Shown one piece after another: positions 12,461-24,989 of a DNA stretch of 64,000 nucleotides (within the stretch, counting starts at the first letter, position 1; every line of letters starts with the position of its first letter). This DNA is from Synaphobranchus kaupii (taxonomy: Eukaryota; Chordata; Actinopteri; Anguilliformes; Synaphobranchidae): the NCBI GenBank assembly GCA_029718625.1, contig CM056378.1:61031027-61095026 (forward strand), in the 5' to 3' direction. Under the pieces are notes generated by a model. The model saw only the letters and a program-made list of their open reading frames with translations. It was not told the origin of the DNA and made no database searches. The position numbers and the translations under genes are program-made.

Positions 12461-13643
12461 TCATTCGGTTAAGGCGCCACAGTGTGTTGCACGGATTTGG
12501 GGGTTGCCCTGCTGGCCTGGGGTTCTGCCCTGGGGCTTACCCCTGCCCTGTCCTGGCTGGACATGGCGGTTCACCGCTGGGGGCTGTGGAGGCCGCATGG
12601 TTGGTGGCAGGTGAGGCGTCGCTCTGCGGGGGAATTTGAAGGCTTCATCCTCCGTTTTGTCGTTGCACCGCTGCTGCATGAGGGTCAGTGGAGGGCCGAA
12701 GAGAGCCTGGACTGGGTCAACAGGGGCGCCGGCTATGCGCCTTTTCTCACTGTCAGGCAGACCAGAGAGATTAAGCCAGAGCGCCCGCTCACCGGCTACG
12801 GAAAGAGCCATAGAGCGGCCACAGGCCTGGACACACTGGCGAGAGTTGCACAGGACCAGGTCATTAACAGTGACAATCTCTTACCACAGTATAAGGGAAG
12901 GGCTCCCCTTCTGTAGTTGTTTCTCCATCTCCTCTGTGAGCTCAGCTTGGTAAGCTGAGAGGAGGGAGGAAACATCTAACCGCGAGGGCTGAGGCCCTGT
13001 AGGAAGCCTGGTGAATGGTGGCTGTCAAGCGTTCCATCTTATTAGGTTGGGTAGGCCTGGGTTGCGCCAGGAGACCTCCCTGCGTGGGGTTAAGGTGTCG
13101 AGCCATGGAGGGCTCGACAGCTGGGGGTTCCCCCATGGCGTGGGCAGCCATGTCCTTAACCTGCAGGCCGGAGAAACCGTGCTTGAAATCAAGCGGGTCC
13201 TTCCAGTGCTGTTTCAGGCAGGGAGAACTGGGAGAAGTTGTTTTCTGGGGCCTGGGGGGCGGGGGGGGGGGGGGGCAGGAATTTTCCATCATAAACATCC
13301 TCTCCTTGTCGGCCGGGTTTTGGAGGGCTGTCCATTCGATGTTGAGACGGGCGGCAGCCCGCTCACACACCTCTAGACGCACAGTGTGGGGTTTGGCGTT
13401 AGCCGTACCCATAGCCGGTGCTAACTGGGCTAGTGGAATGCAGTACTCCTCACCCGAATAATCGGACGCAACCACCAAGTCGTCGTTATCTGATGTCTCT
13501 CCTTCCAGTATGGGGGTACCGGAGAGTGAGAGTGGAAATGCCAACATGTCTGGGTCGGAGCAGTCAGCCCAACTCAGGGAAGGAAGGTCTTGAAGCGGCC
13601 GAGAGGCCGTAGTGCTATCGTCCTCTTTGTCAGAGTCCTCCAA
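12461..13643 (-). pseudogene. DIRS gag-like protein, two frames
   Basis: The 12942-13643 frame starts with an acidic N-terminus (MEDSDKEDD) and runs through a proline-rich stretch and KDMAAHAMGEPPAVEP. The 12461-12811 frame supplies the C-terminal part (LWLNLSGLPDSEKRRIAGAP, then a basic Pro/Gly/Gln tail). The two are homologous to consecutive parts of DIRS gag and are separated by a frameshift or stop near 12900. A G-run at 13258-13274 encodes the polyproline. Confidence 0.75.
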
Positions 13644-13645
13644 TT

Positions 13646-14463
13646 TCTTCTAATTTCCTCCATTGGCAATATGCTGGGACATCGTCAGGCTGCAATATGA
13701 TACACTGCCCAGTGATTCTGGAGGAATTTTATTGAATGTCAATGGATTACATACTCCTGTAATTCTTTTTCATTTTTGATTATGAGTTATTTCATTTGTA
13801 AGCACAGGAAGTCTGTTCTAAAAGCTGCCTTGAAAACTGTTGTGCAAGATCATACTTATTATTATTATCAGTACCAAGGACAGGTAAGTTAAATTAGATT
13901 GTCCTCCAAACAACAAGAAATACCTTATTTTGGACTCATCAGGCCATTATCTTGATCACTTAGTTAGACTATTAAACATTATTACAAAACTCTCTGAGGT
14001 CACTTTCATACTTTGGTAGACAACCTAAAATAATATTAATATTGCTTCCTTGCACTTATTTATAAGTAGTACACACATTTTTTTAAAAATGTGTCTGATA
14101 GTGATGTGTACTGTAACTTTGCTATCTTCATCCTGAAACAATGTCACCTTATTGCATGCTAGATAACAGTAGCTAACATCAGCTAACATCAATTTCGTAG
14201 AAAAAAAAAGGTTAACATTATTTTTCAGCTTTATATTCTAATAAGGTAACGTTATAAAGTAAACACCATCATTGCCATAAATTTGTTTTGTTGCTATTAA
14301 CGGTAATAGCCTGTTGATTTACAGAACTTATTTGATTGCAGCCTATATTATTAAAATAACATTATTAACTATGTCAAATCTAGGTTACTTTTATAATGTA
14401 CAGTGCCATAATGCATAGGCCTAACTAAATAGCTTGATAGCTATGAATGCAAAGTAGATCTAC
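13646..14463. other. No gene seen
   Basis: AT-rich intergenic sequence with scattered homopolymers and no recognisable repeat ends. Confidence 0.5.
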
Positions 14464-14577
14464 AGTGCCCTCCACAATTACTGGCACCCCTGGTAAAAAT
14501 TAGTAAAAAGGTTTATAAAACATTCACCATTTGGTGAATTATCTTAATCTCACTGAAAAACAAAATCCAACCTTTAA

Positions 14578-17018
14578 CCCTATTTACTTTGGCCCATTTT
14601 GCCCAATTTTCGCCTAGTTTTTACTAGTGTCAATGAAGTGCCAATATCTCAAAAACTATTCACTGCACATCCATGGTTGAAAGTTTCAATGAAAGAAGAG
14701 GCTTGTACCATTCAGAAATTTGCATCAGAATAAATTAATGTAAAAATGGTCACATACAGTTTATACATAATACACATAAAAAAACAAAAAAAAGTACAAA
14801 ACGCCTTGTGTTTTTACAGTTTAGCACTGACTATTTCAACTTCAAAGTACTGGAGCAAGCCAGAATTCCTTACACTAGTGCACTGATATGTTGTCCACAA
14901 GTGTATAGAATTTGGTAAAGATATCTACAGGCTTTCCTTATCCATTGGTAATTTTTCCAAAACTGTGCCCAGTGTCCCAATATTTATCCAAACCTCTCCA
15001 AATATAAAACATGTGCATATCTTTCTGTCCAGGCATGTCAATCATCAGAAAACTTTATCTTTCTATTGAAACAGTTTTTGTAATACAAAATGTAAAGAAA
15101 ATAAACCTACAAATGTTTTGTATATATGTGTATGAGAGTATGCTCTTACAAATTGTGCCGAAATTGTGCCCAAAAGTGCCCAAATACCTCTCCGAACAGG
15201 ATTACTTGCCCTAATGTTATCTAACCAATCTGCTTTACATTTAAAATGGAAATACTGGAAATAAATGGAAATACATTTAAGTGAAATACTGTAAAAATAA
15301 ATAAAATTATATATATATATATATATATTACATCCAGTGCTTCTGATATTAGCTCCCACATAATTGGGAATTGTAGCCAACTAGGATTTATGGATTCATT
15401 TTAGATAACTAAAAACTAAATTACATTATTATAATATTATGTCGACTGAAATCGTGAAATAAAGCACTGAGAATGGCCCATGGGTTGGTTTCTGCACAAA
15501 AAAACGGACAGAAAATGAACGCTGCAAACCCAATGTTTCAAGGCGCAGTAATGTCTACTTCTGTTCCATTTCTTCCCCTCCCCCCTTAGCAGGCAATGTG
15601 CTCCTCTCCTGCTTGTCACAACATAAAACGCTAACTAGCGAACTTCTGCGACAATCCATTGATCATGAAACTAAAAATACTCTAGATAATAGCGCTTCAG
15701 ACAGTTGATACTATAATAATAATTATTATTATTATTATTTGTGTGTGCATATATATATATATATATATATTCAAAGAGAATAGAAACGGGTCTTGCCTTC
15801 CTCGAACGCCGCTTCTGCTACAGAGTCTTTACTCTCTGCCCCTGAGGACTCGCCTTCCTCACCGCTGGAATCACTGCGGTCCAGCTCCTCCAATACCTGA
15901 GCAACCGTGAAATAAACGGTCTTCTTGGCCATTTTCTCAGATACAAACTATAATTCTTCGCTCCAGCAACGAAATGTGACCAGCGCAATTGCTCAGTACA
16001 ACAAACCACGCACGCGTAAGAGAAAATGTAGCCTATATTGTAGCCTATATGCAGCTAACACAGGGCTAATTTTATCTGGATAGGCTATAAACGTCCGTGA
16101 ACAGCAATGAAGTCCATCCCTTACAGCACAAGCTCAGAAATAAAGCGCATGTGACTTCACGACAAATTTGATGCTAACTTCACAGTCATGGGGCCGATTG
16201 CGCATACCGCCATTACCCTATGGGCTGTCGTTACGCGTGGATACAGCGCCGTTCCCAGTCGCTGGAATATGACATCTTTTACTTAATTTAAAGGGGTAGG
16301 AACCCCCGTCGAAGATAATCTACGTGTTTTACGTTAGATCATTCCTGAAGCAGTCTAGTAATGTTTTTACGCAACGGTGGTAACGTAGTACAAAGGCAAA
16401 TGCGATTGGTACGCACTGTGGAAATGGAGATTTTTCTGGGCAATGGATTAATGGATTACGAAAAAACGTTGAGGATTCTTCAGAAAAGGGTTATAACTGC
16501 ATAACCAGGTATCGTATTTGGTTGCTTAAACATGTTCATCAAGAGAATTTGTAGAAAATAAAATGTATTTATACAAAACCGGAAGTATATCGGTTGTATG
16601 CATACTGAAGTGAGCACGGGAAAAAAAACACCTAATGTTTATTTATACAACTTTTCAATAATATACAATTGTTCCTGAATCGGATCTTTGATTTTTTTAG
16701 CGTGTTGAAATGGTACCCAGGAGCTTTTGTGATACGCATTTTATTGCCTGTGACTGCGGCGAGGTGAAGGCTGTAAACAAATAAAAAAAGTGGGTTGGGC
16801 TATTAGCACCCTGCCTGCTTTATGGCTCTGTAGTGTAACCTGAGAGCTGATAAGCATATAAACGAATGTGTTCGCAGGCTGTGACTGTTCTTAACAATTT
16901 TGCGTCGAAAGTTCCGTGTTTTATTAACGTTATAATTTAGAATTTAAGAGAAATATGAACACTATAAAAAATTGGGGCGCATGCGTCCCACCACTAGGGG
17001 GGGCCAAAGCCTATAGAG
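14578..17018 (-). mobile_element. piggyBac-type element, internally decayed
   Basis: Flanked by TTAA on both sides (14574-14577 and 17019-17022), the target duplication that defines piggyBac. Left end CCCTATTTACTTTGGCCC and reversed right end CTCTATAGGCTTTGGCCC form an imperfect 18 bp inverted repeat. The uninterrupted host sequence (CCAACCTTTAATTGAAG) is present at about 31371-31388, which serves as an empty-site control. Only an N-terminal transposase-like frame survives. It also contains two (AT)n tracts (about 15309-15329 and 15750-15770). Confidence 0.82.
15771..15932 (-). pseudogene. piggyBac transposase N-terminus
   Basis: A 53-residue frame starting MAKKTVYFTVAQVLEELD and continuing with an acidic Ser/Glu-rich run (SDSSGEEGESSG). 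Acidic leaders of this kind are usual at the N-terminus of piggyBac-family transposases. The DDD catalytic domain is absent. Function is inferred mainly from the surrounding TTAA-bounded element; a host first exon is a less likely alternative because no usable splice donor follows. Confidence 0.5.
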
Positions 17019-17199
17019 TTAATTGAAGTAAATTTATTCTGAGAAAAAAAAAATCCCTCATCAAGAAATAATTATTTTTAACAAAACCATGTGTGCCACA
17101 ATTATTGTCACCCCCTGCATTTAACACTTTGTACAACCTCCCTTTGCCAATAAAACAGCACTGAGTCTTCTCCCGTAACATCTAATAAGGTTGGAGAAT

Positions 17200-17798
17200 A
17201 CAGAGCCAAGGAATCTGAGACCATTCCTTTTTACAGAATCTCTCCGGAGTCCTAGGTCCTCTCTTGTGCACTCTCCTTTTAAGCTCAGCCCACAGGTTTT
17301 CAATGGTGTTTAGGTCAGGGGACTGAGATGGCCATGGCAAAAGCTTGATTTTGTGTTCAGTTAACCATTTTTGTGTTGATTTGGACGTATGTTTTGGATC
17401 ATTGTCCTGCTGGAAGATCCATCAATGGCCCAGTTTTAGTTTCCTGGCAGAGGCAGCCAGATTTAAATAATTTGTGGCATGGAGGTGACGTCTAATGGTA
17501 GTTTTGGAGACTTTATGACCCCAAGATGGTACTTTCCTCCATTTTTCCAACAGTGATCCTTTGGGGATTTTTTTGTCTCTCTTACCATCCTCCTCACTGT
17601 GCGTGGGGGCAAAATAATTGGGTCCTCTTCCTGGCAAGTTTGTAACAGTTCCAGTTGCTTTGAACTTGTGAAGTCTTGCCCCGAATGGTAGAAATGGGCA
17701 TTTTGAGGTGAATAGCTATTTTTATAGCCATTCCCTGACTTATGAAGCTGAACACACTTTTCCCTCATTTGATTTGTGGGTTCTCTTGTCTTTCCCAT
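17200..17798 (-). pseudogene. Tc1-like transposase, internally deleted
   Basis: On the minus strand ATG at 17796-17798 opens MGKTREPTNQMREKCVQLHK, the N-terminal DNA-binding region. About 120 residues later the sequence jumps to the C-terminal catalytic part: [18 protein letters not shown] (second Asp), then [20 protein letters not shown] (final acidic residue). The middle of the protein is missing and a stop precedes the junction near 17422. Non-functional. Confidence 0.82.
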
Positions 17799-18046
17799 GT
17801 TGATGTATGAATAAGGGAATATGGCCACTGTGTCACCTCATATTTATACCCCAGTGAAACATGGATTACTGCTTGAAAAAGAAGTCAGTTAATGATTTTA
17901 ATTATAAAATGGGTATTTCCGGCTTGGTTTGGATACTGATTAGTCAAACATAGTTCTGTGGTGATATTTATCATACAGCATGGCTGTAGCCTATAGAATT
18001 TTCATCCATTCATTAGTCTAATATCATTGCGCCTTCCACTCAACTA

Positions 18047-19249
18047 CAAAATATCGGAAACACCCCTGGAAAATGGCTTTAACTTTGAACCATCTAAACC
18101 ACAATTACAAAAGCATCTACACAGGTGATTCATATTAATTTGATAATTAGCAGCATGTGTCTACTTAAGAGGTCTAACCAGCAGCACTTTGCTAGGTAAG
18201 TCTCCTAAGCAAGATGAGGATACTAACAGAGTTCCAAAGGGGCCAAATAGTTGGTGCCCGAATTGCAGGTACGTCGGTCACAAAAACGGCAAAATTATTT
18301 TAGGTGGCAAGGGGAACAGTTTCAAAAATTATGACAGTGTATGCCCAACACCAAAAAACCGCATCAGCAAAAAAAGAACTGGGGCCACAAGTCAAAGCTC
18401 TCCGACAGGGAGAGATGGACACTTGGTAGGATAGTTGCTAATAACCACAGAACTACAGCTCTAAAAATCACCACAGAATTGACTCAATCCATATCTGAAC
18501 CAGTCTCAACAAAAACAGTACGTTGTGAGCTGCACAAAGCTGGTATTTATGGCAGGGCCGCCATTCAGAAACCATTTGTATGCAAGGCTAATGCACAAAA
18601 ACGCATAACATGGTGTAAGGAACACAAAACCTGGACCCCTGAGCAATGGAGAAAAGTGATATGGTCTGGTGAGTCATCTTTTACTCTTTTTAATACATCT
18701 GGACGGGTTTATGTTTGGAGAAAGGCTAAGGAGGCATTCAATCCACAATGTCTATTGAGTGTGGTGGTGGTCCTGTAATGGGACTTATTGGGTCCAATGA
18801 TTGCTCTCCATGGACGTGTAACGGGCAAACAATATAAAACCATTTTACAAGACCAGGTGCACCTTATAGTGCATACACTGTTCCCTCATGATGTCCCCAT
18901 ATTCCAACATGATAATGCCCGCATACACACTGCTAAAAACATTAAAGAATGGTTCCAAGAACACGAAGATGACGTCAAATGCCTTCCATGGCCTGCACAA
19001 TCACCAGATCTAAACATAATTGAATCGTTATGGGAAGTTCTGGAGCGCAGAGTGCGAACTAGATTTCCACCTCCTTCATCTCTCAAAGAACTGGAGACTG
19101 TCCTTATTTAACAATGGGCCAATATCACACAGTTCAGAAATTGTATGACAGCATTCCTAGAAGGATTGAGACTGTTTTGAAGGCAAAGGGTGGCCTACTC
19201 GTTATTAGTTACTAGATATTCAGTTTTTGTAGGTGTTTCCGATATTTTG
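18047..19249 (+). mobile_element. Tc1-like transposon with both inverted repeats
   Basis: Begins CAAAATATCGGAAACACC right after TA (18045-18046) and ends with the exact inverse (19232-19249). Length about 1.2 kb, normal for Tc1/mariner. The right-hand TA is not intact. A damaged transposase lies inside. The inverted repeats differ from the other Tc1 relics in this window, so this is a separate family. Confidence 0.85.
18213..19150 (+). pseudogene. Tc1-like transposase, disrupted
   Basis: Starts MRILTEFQRGQIVGARIAG (helix-turn-helix region), with an in-frame TAG about 29 codons in and frame changes near 18340 and 18780. The 18341-18778 part has KLSDRERWTLGRIVANNHRT and VIWSGESSFTLF, where the expected first catalytic Asp reads Gly. 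The 18788-19111 part has [14 protein letters not shown] and [15 protein letters not shown], the second and third catalytic sites. Inactive. Confidence 0.88.
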
Positions 19250-19272
19250 TCCACCCCCTTTAACTTCCACAT

Positions 19273-19772
19273 NNNNNNNNNNNNNNNNNNNNNNNNNNNN
19301 NNNNNNNNNNNNNNNNNNNNNNNNNNNNNNNNNNNNNNNNNNNNNNNNNNNNNNNNNNNNNNNNNNNNNNNNNNNNNNNNNNNNNNNNNNNNNNNNNNNN
19401 NNNNNNNNNNNNNNNNNNNNNNNNNNNNNNNNNNNNNNNNNNNNNNNNNNNNNNNNNNNNNNNNNNNNNNNNNNNNNNNNNNNNNNNNNNNNNNNNNNNN
19501 NNNNNNNNNNNNNNNNNNNNNNNNNNNNNNNNNNNNNNNNNNNNNNNNNNNNNNNNNNNNNNNNNNNNNNNNNNNNNNNNNNNNNNNNNNNNNNNNNNNN
19601 NNNNNNNNNNNNNNNNNNNNNNNNNNNNNNNNNNNNNNNNNNNNNNNNNNNNNNNNNNNNNNNNNNNNNNNNNNNNNNNNNNNNNNNNNNNNNNNNNNNN
19701 NNNNNNNNNNNNNNNNNNNNNNNNNNNNNNNNNNNNNNNNNNNNNNNNNNNNNNNNNNNNNNNNNNNNNNNN
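19273..19772. other. Assembly gap, 500 N
   Basis: Exactly 500 undetermined bases. The round length suggests a placeholder, so distances across it may not be real. Confidence 0.99.
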
Positions 19773-20989
19773 GTATACTCTTGTTTTATTGGTATGTGCG
19801 TCACATACTCCCAAGTGAAGTTTGCAAGTGAAGTTTACGAGGGTGAGCAAAAACTGGATTGGGACGCAGCCAAGGATTTTCAACTTGACAGAAGGTTATG
19901 TTTTCTGGATAAAAGGTAAGCTGTATGTATATTATATATACAGATATAGATATACGTATATGTCTTGGGTAGCTTTGTGGTTCAAGGTGCATTTTTGTAT
20001 TTAATGCTATTGTTTGATTCCTGTTTTATATTTTTTATAGACATTAATTATTTTACCAACTGGACAAGCCAGAAGGTGTGCCAGTGGCTTGGTTATCTAT
20101 TTCCAGAACTTGTGCACTTCACAGATTTTGTTTTCCACAGTTTCACATGTTCACATCCCCTATGTTGAGGATGTTATCAAGTTTCATATGGAAAAAATAA
20201 GTTAAATAGCATTTTACTGAAGTTAAACTCTGATAAAGTAATTGCACACCTGGTTATTGTAGTACGGGTGCTTGAAGGATAAAGTCAGATATAGAAAAGC
20301 GGAGTACTCCCGCACACCGTATCTTACATTAATCTAAATTTTTTTATTCAGTGCTGACGTTTCATTCAACAACCTTTTTCAAAGCTTTCAGATGTTTAAC
20401 TCAACTGAAATGGGTCAATTTTGACCCTAACATAACAGGAAGGTTAATGGTTTATTTTATCTTTCTTAAATTCATTCATTTAATTCAGTCAACCTGTTTT
20501 TACTACTTACTTTTTGTGTTTTTAAATTAATCTGGTGTACAGAGTAGTCTTTGACACTAACCATCTCTTTTCTCTCTCTGCTACGTCTCCTACTGCCAGA
20601 GGTCACCCAATGTAAATTTCTGAAGACACCCTGAAGTGCCTAGACCTCTTGGTCATGTTGCTCATGCTCTCACCTGTGACCCATTTCTGCTGGATCGACA
20701 TCACCTTTCCCATCCTGATTGCTCCTCCCTCTTACCTCATAGGGCTTCTCCACTTCATCCAACAACCCTCCTAGATTTTCTATGTATTCCGGGTGGAGAG
20801 GACACTGGCGTTGTTGACACCGCTTCTCCATCTGAGTTTAGATTAGTTTCTTTCTTGCCCTCCAGCAAGCTCTACTGTTCGATTTTAACTAACGTTACGT
20901 TCTAGTTTCTACTTTCTTTGTACATGTTTTTGCCTCCCGCCTGAATACTACTGGATTGCTATTCTGTTAAATTATATATTTTTTTTACA
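19773..20989. other. No gene seen
   Basis: AT-rich DNA, then from about 20580 a pyrimidine-rich stretch that may be the distal 5' leader of the LINE that follows. No supported gene. Confidence 0.45.
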
Positions 20990-21875
20990 TCGGATGGCAC
21001 TTTCCTGCAACACCGGCTTACGTGTACAAACTGTTTTACCTGCACCCATACCTGCGAAGTTCTGGACCTTGCTGCGGATTACTGGATCCTCCCTTCTACC
21101 ACTGCGCAACGCTACTACTGCTCCTGGACAACCCCTCAGCTGTCCCAACGCGGTTAGCCCTTGTTGGCAGTGACCGCTCTCCTTCTAGTTAGCTGGTTAG
21201 CTAGCAGCCTTCAATCTAGCTGTTCAGCGGGCCGCATACTCCCGTCTCTGCCCAGAGCCATCACTGCTACTGTGAGGTCTCTCCCGGACAGCTCTGCAGC
21301 TGTCCTGTTGCGGTTAGCCCTTGTTGGCTGTGACCGCTGCCTATACGGTTAGCTGGCAGCTAGTCGCCACTTCAGTGTGCTAGTGGTTAGCAGCTATTAG
21401 CTTGCAGCTATCTTCGTGCTGCTTGCCATCCATACTGCCTCCTCTCTTTCCTGACCTGGATTCCCTGCACTCCTTCAGTTACGCCGTTTCCTCCAACGAT
21501 CAGCACAACTCTCCCATTCAGCCCCGATCTCCTGCCATGCTGTGGGCTATCCTGTTGTGTCTGCCACTTCTCCATCTCTGGTCAACAAGTTTGTGGCTAC
21601 CGGCAAGCGACTCCAGGCTAACATCTTCCGAAACTGGCATGACGCTGAAATACTCCATCCCGCAACTCCTCATACTCAAAAATCACACCACTTCACCATG
21701 CATCACAGCCATAAAAAAACACGGGCTGTTACATCCACGAGGCTCCCGACGAAAGTATGTTTACTCGCGGTCTGATTATTCCTTCCCATCCCTGTGGTCA
21801 AACGAGCGCACTGTTGCAGCTTCACTACGTCACCACCATAACAATCCACACGTGCTCTCTGCCTGCCTATGAACT

Positions 21876-22667
21876 TTGGTCAGAGCACCGCAGCCCGTCC
21901 AAAATCAACCATGCCTCAAATTTGCTCTGTTCAACACCCGATCCCTAAAAAATAAGGGCTTTATACTCAGTGAATTCATAACGGAAAATAATCTGGACTT
22001 TCTCTGCCTCACTGAAACATGGCAAAGACCCCTGGAATATTTCTCTCTCAACCAGACTACACCTCCCGGATATGCATACATGGATAAACCACACCTTGAT
22101 GGGCGTGGTGGTGGAATAGCCACATTACATCAACAACACATCAAAACCAGCACAGTATCCATTCCTGCCCTCTTTTCATTTGAGCACCTTGTTTTTAAAC
22201 TGTCTGGACCTAAACCCTTGGCTACTGCAGTCATTTACTGCCCCCCCAAACCAAACCCTGCATTCCTTTCTGACTTCTCTGAATTCCTCACACAACTCTG
22301 TGCTATCTCATCATCTGTTTTGCTACTGGGTGACTTCAACATACACGTTGACTTAACTGAATGCAAAACCGCCACTGAACTCCTGGACATTCTAAACCTT
22401 TTCAATATCACCCAACATGTTGACTTCCCCACCCATAAAAAAGGACACACACTGGATCTGGTTTGCACCTCCGGCATCTCCATCAGCAACCTGACCAACT
22501 CTAATATTACAATTTCTGACCATTTGGCCATCACCATGGACATTAATATCCCCATCCCCCTCATCAAGCAGAAGCGCTCCATAACTTTCCGGAATCTCAA
22601 GTCCATCCACCCCCCCTCCCTCTCCTCCCTACTGGCTGACACCATCTCTGACTCCGCCCTCATCTAG
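21876..22667 (+). pseudogene. L2 LINE endonuclease (second copy)
   Basis: LKFALFNTRSLKNKGFILSE, LDFLCLTETWQ, DGRGGGIATLH, VIYCPPKPN, LLLGDFNIHVDL, GHTLDLVCT and ISDHLAIT give the full order of LINE endonuclease motifs. The frame ends at a TAG (22665-22667) that interrupts the polyprotein, since the same frame continues into the reverse transcriptase. Confidence 0.88.
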
Positions 22668-24685
22668 AATGCTTCCTCCACTGATGTGGTCAACATTTAC
22701 AATGATGCACTCTCCTCCTGTTTCAATTAGCTCGCTCCCATAAAAACTAAGTCCGTTTCCTTCACTCACTCCACTCCCTGGTACACTGACCAGCTCCGTC
22801 ACCTCAAATCCAAGGGCCGCCAATTGGAACGGCTCGGCAATAGAACTGGTCTCACTGTTCACTCAGACGCCTACAAACTACACCAACTGCAATACAAAGA
22901 TGCCTTCAACAGTGCACGCTCCTCTCACTACTCCTCCATCATTCAAGCTGGCAGCAATACCCCAAAGACACTTTTCTCTACCATAAGCAAACCTATGGAC
23001 ATCATCTCCAGCTCCTTCACCATCAGTAAATGTGATTCATTCCTATCGCATTTTAAAACAAAAATCGATATAATACACAGCCAACTGGCCACCTCCTCCT
23101 CCACCACCATCTCTGGTCCAGAACCCATCTCCCCTCTACCTTTCAATAACCCACTCACATCCTTCTCTGAAATTACTGCACCTGACCTATCCTCCATAAT
23201 CATTGGCATGAAGATCTCAACCTGTGTCCTTGACCCTATCCCCTCCACCCTAGTTAAGGCCTGTCTCGACTCACTTTCGCCTCTTATTAACAAAGTCATA
23301 AACTCCTCTTTATCCACTGGCTACATCCCCTCCGCCCTAAAGCTCGCTGCTGTCACCCCTATACTGAATAAAACTGGACTCGACCCCAACACCCTTGACA
23401 ACTACCGGCCTATTTCCAACCTCCCCTTCCTTTCAAAAATTTTAGAGCGAACTGTTGCCTCCCAATTAAAATCTCACCTGGACTCCAATAACCTCTTTGA
23501 ACCTTTCCAATCCGGCTTCCGCTCCAGACACAGAATAGAAACTGCTCTGTTAAAAGTCACCAATGACATTCTCCTCTCTGCTGACTCTGGTTTCCTCTAT
23601 ATTCTCATCCTCCTTGACCTCAGTGCCTCTTTCAACACCGTTAACCACTCCATCCTCATCACATACCTCCAGTCCTCCCTTGGCATAACTGGCACTGCCC
23701 TCTCCTGGTTAAAATCATATCTCTCTGACAGACACTAATTCATCTCCATCAACAACTGCAAATCCTCTACTGCAGCAGTCACCCACGGTGTCCCCTAGGG
23801 CTCAGTGGTCCCCTTCTTTTCATTTTGTATGTTCTACCACTTGGACAGATCCTCCGCTGCCATGGCCTCCAGCTTCACTGCTACGCTGATGATACACAAT
23901 TATACCTCACTACCAAGTCCATCACTGCAGCCACCCATTCCACCCTCACCACCTGCCTCACTGAAGTAAAAACATGGATGCAAAAAAACTTTCTCAAACT
24001 CAACTGCAATAAATCTCTCACCCACTCCACCCACAACTTCTCAATTAACATCGACAGCTCCATTGTCACCCCCTCCACCCATGTCCGCAACCTTGGAATC
24101 ATCCTCGACCCCTCCCTCTCATTCCTCCCTCATGGAAACCAGATCACAAAAACTGCCTTTTTTCACCTAAGGAACTCTCTATCTTTCTCTGCTGCTGAAA
24201 CACTGACACATGCTTTTATAACATCCAGGCTCCACTATTGCAACAGCATCTTATATGGTTCATCAAACAAAATCCTCAATAAACTCCAATATGTACAAAA
24301 CTCCGCTGCCCGCCTGCTCACCTCCACCCGCCGCACTGATCACATCACCCCTGTCCTCCATGACCTCCACTGGCTCCCAATCAAATAGAGGATAGATTTC
24401 AAGTTACTACTCATCACCTTCAAAGCCATCAACAACCTGCCCCCCCCCCCCCCCCCCCACCCCCCCCCCCCCCCCCCCCCCCACCTCTCTGACCTCCTCC
24501 AACACCACACCCCTACCCGTCACCTCAGGTCCGCTGATGCTAACTTACTCCAAACCATCAGGTCAAAGCATTGTCATTCGCTGCAGCTGCCCCCTCCCTC
24601 TGGAACGCTCTCCCCAGCCACATCCGAAAGGCAGACACTCTGCCATCCTTAAAAAAGCTCTCAAAACCCATCATTGCTTTTAATA
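22668..24685 (+). pseudogene. L2 LINE reverse transcriptase (second copy)
   Basis: The 22824-23738 part carries NYRPISNLPFLSKILERTV, FEPFQSGFRSRHRIETALL and ILLDLSASFNTVNHS, where the usual FDTV reads FNTV so the motif A second Asp is lost. After a stop and frameshift the 23825-24388 part has QLHCYADDTQLYL (motif C intact). The end of the gene contains a 43-base C tract in place of normal coding sequence. Confidence 0.88.
24440..24482. repeat. Poly-C tract
   Basis: 43 positions, all C except one A at 24459, inside the 3' coding part of an L2 LINE. It probably grew from a short Pro-codon run. Exact length is likely uncertain in the assembly. Confidence 0.9.
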
Positions 24686-24989
24686 GCTAACCTTTTCTAC
24701 CCCTCCCTTATATTTCCGTTTTTTACTTCTCTATTTTTAAAATCTTTTATATTGTTCCAATAAACTTAGTTTTATCCTGTGTGTAAAGCGACTTTGAGTA
24801 CCTTGAAAAGTGCTATATAAATATAATGTATTATTATTATTAGTATTATTATTACATGGGGTATTGTAAAGAATTGGACATGCCTTTGTAGAATTACTGC
24901 CTACTACTGGTAATAATATACATTAAAGAACTACGTGATAATAATAAAAGACCAAAATAATAATCATACACCAAAAGATATGGAGAGTC

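Larger units (their letters stand above)
11160..13645 (-). mobile_element. DIRS-type tyrosine-recombinase retrotransposon, decayed
   Basis: Read right to left: a gag-like protein, a remnant of reverse transcriptase, RNase H and a tyrosine recombinase of the DIRS1 type. DIRS elements integrate with a recombinase rather than a DDE integrase and leave no target duplication. Most of the reverse transcriptase palm is missing, the reading frames are split, and I could not find the split or inverted terminal repeats. GC content is higher than in the surroundings. Confidence 0.87.
14464..17830 (-). mobile_element. Tc1-like transposon relic split by a piggyBac derivative
   Basis: Starts after a TA dinucleotide with CAGTGCCCTCCACAATTAC and continues into the TGGCACCCCTGGTAAA inverted-repeat family also seen at 31362-31728. 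The element is interrupted at 14578-17018 and resumes as TTGAAGTAAATTTATT. Its transposase remnant is on the minus strand. The other terminal repeat, expected near 17900, is not visible. Confidence 0.8.
20990..24845 (+). mobile_element. Second L2-clade LINE, near full length, inactive
   Basis: Endonuclease plus reverse transcriptase with a long C/T-rich leader. The leader holds a duplicated module (CGGTTAGCCCTTGTTGGC at about 21151 and 21312). The 3' end reads TGTAAAGCGACTTTGAGTA... GCTATATAAATATAATG followed by ATT repeats. The coding region carries TAG at 22665-22667, another TAG near 22728, TAA at 23736-23738, a frameshift near 23800 and a TAG at 24386-24388. The 5' boundary is approximate. 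Confidence 0.88.

Noticed and set aside
12482..13461. Plus-strand frames of up to 148 codons
   Set aside because: Shadows of the GC-rich DIRS gag on the minus strand.
19190..19919. Long open frames spanning the N block
   Set aside because: They are open only because undetermined bases give no stop codons.
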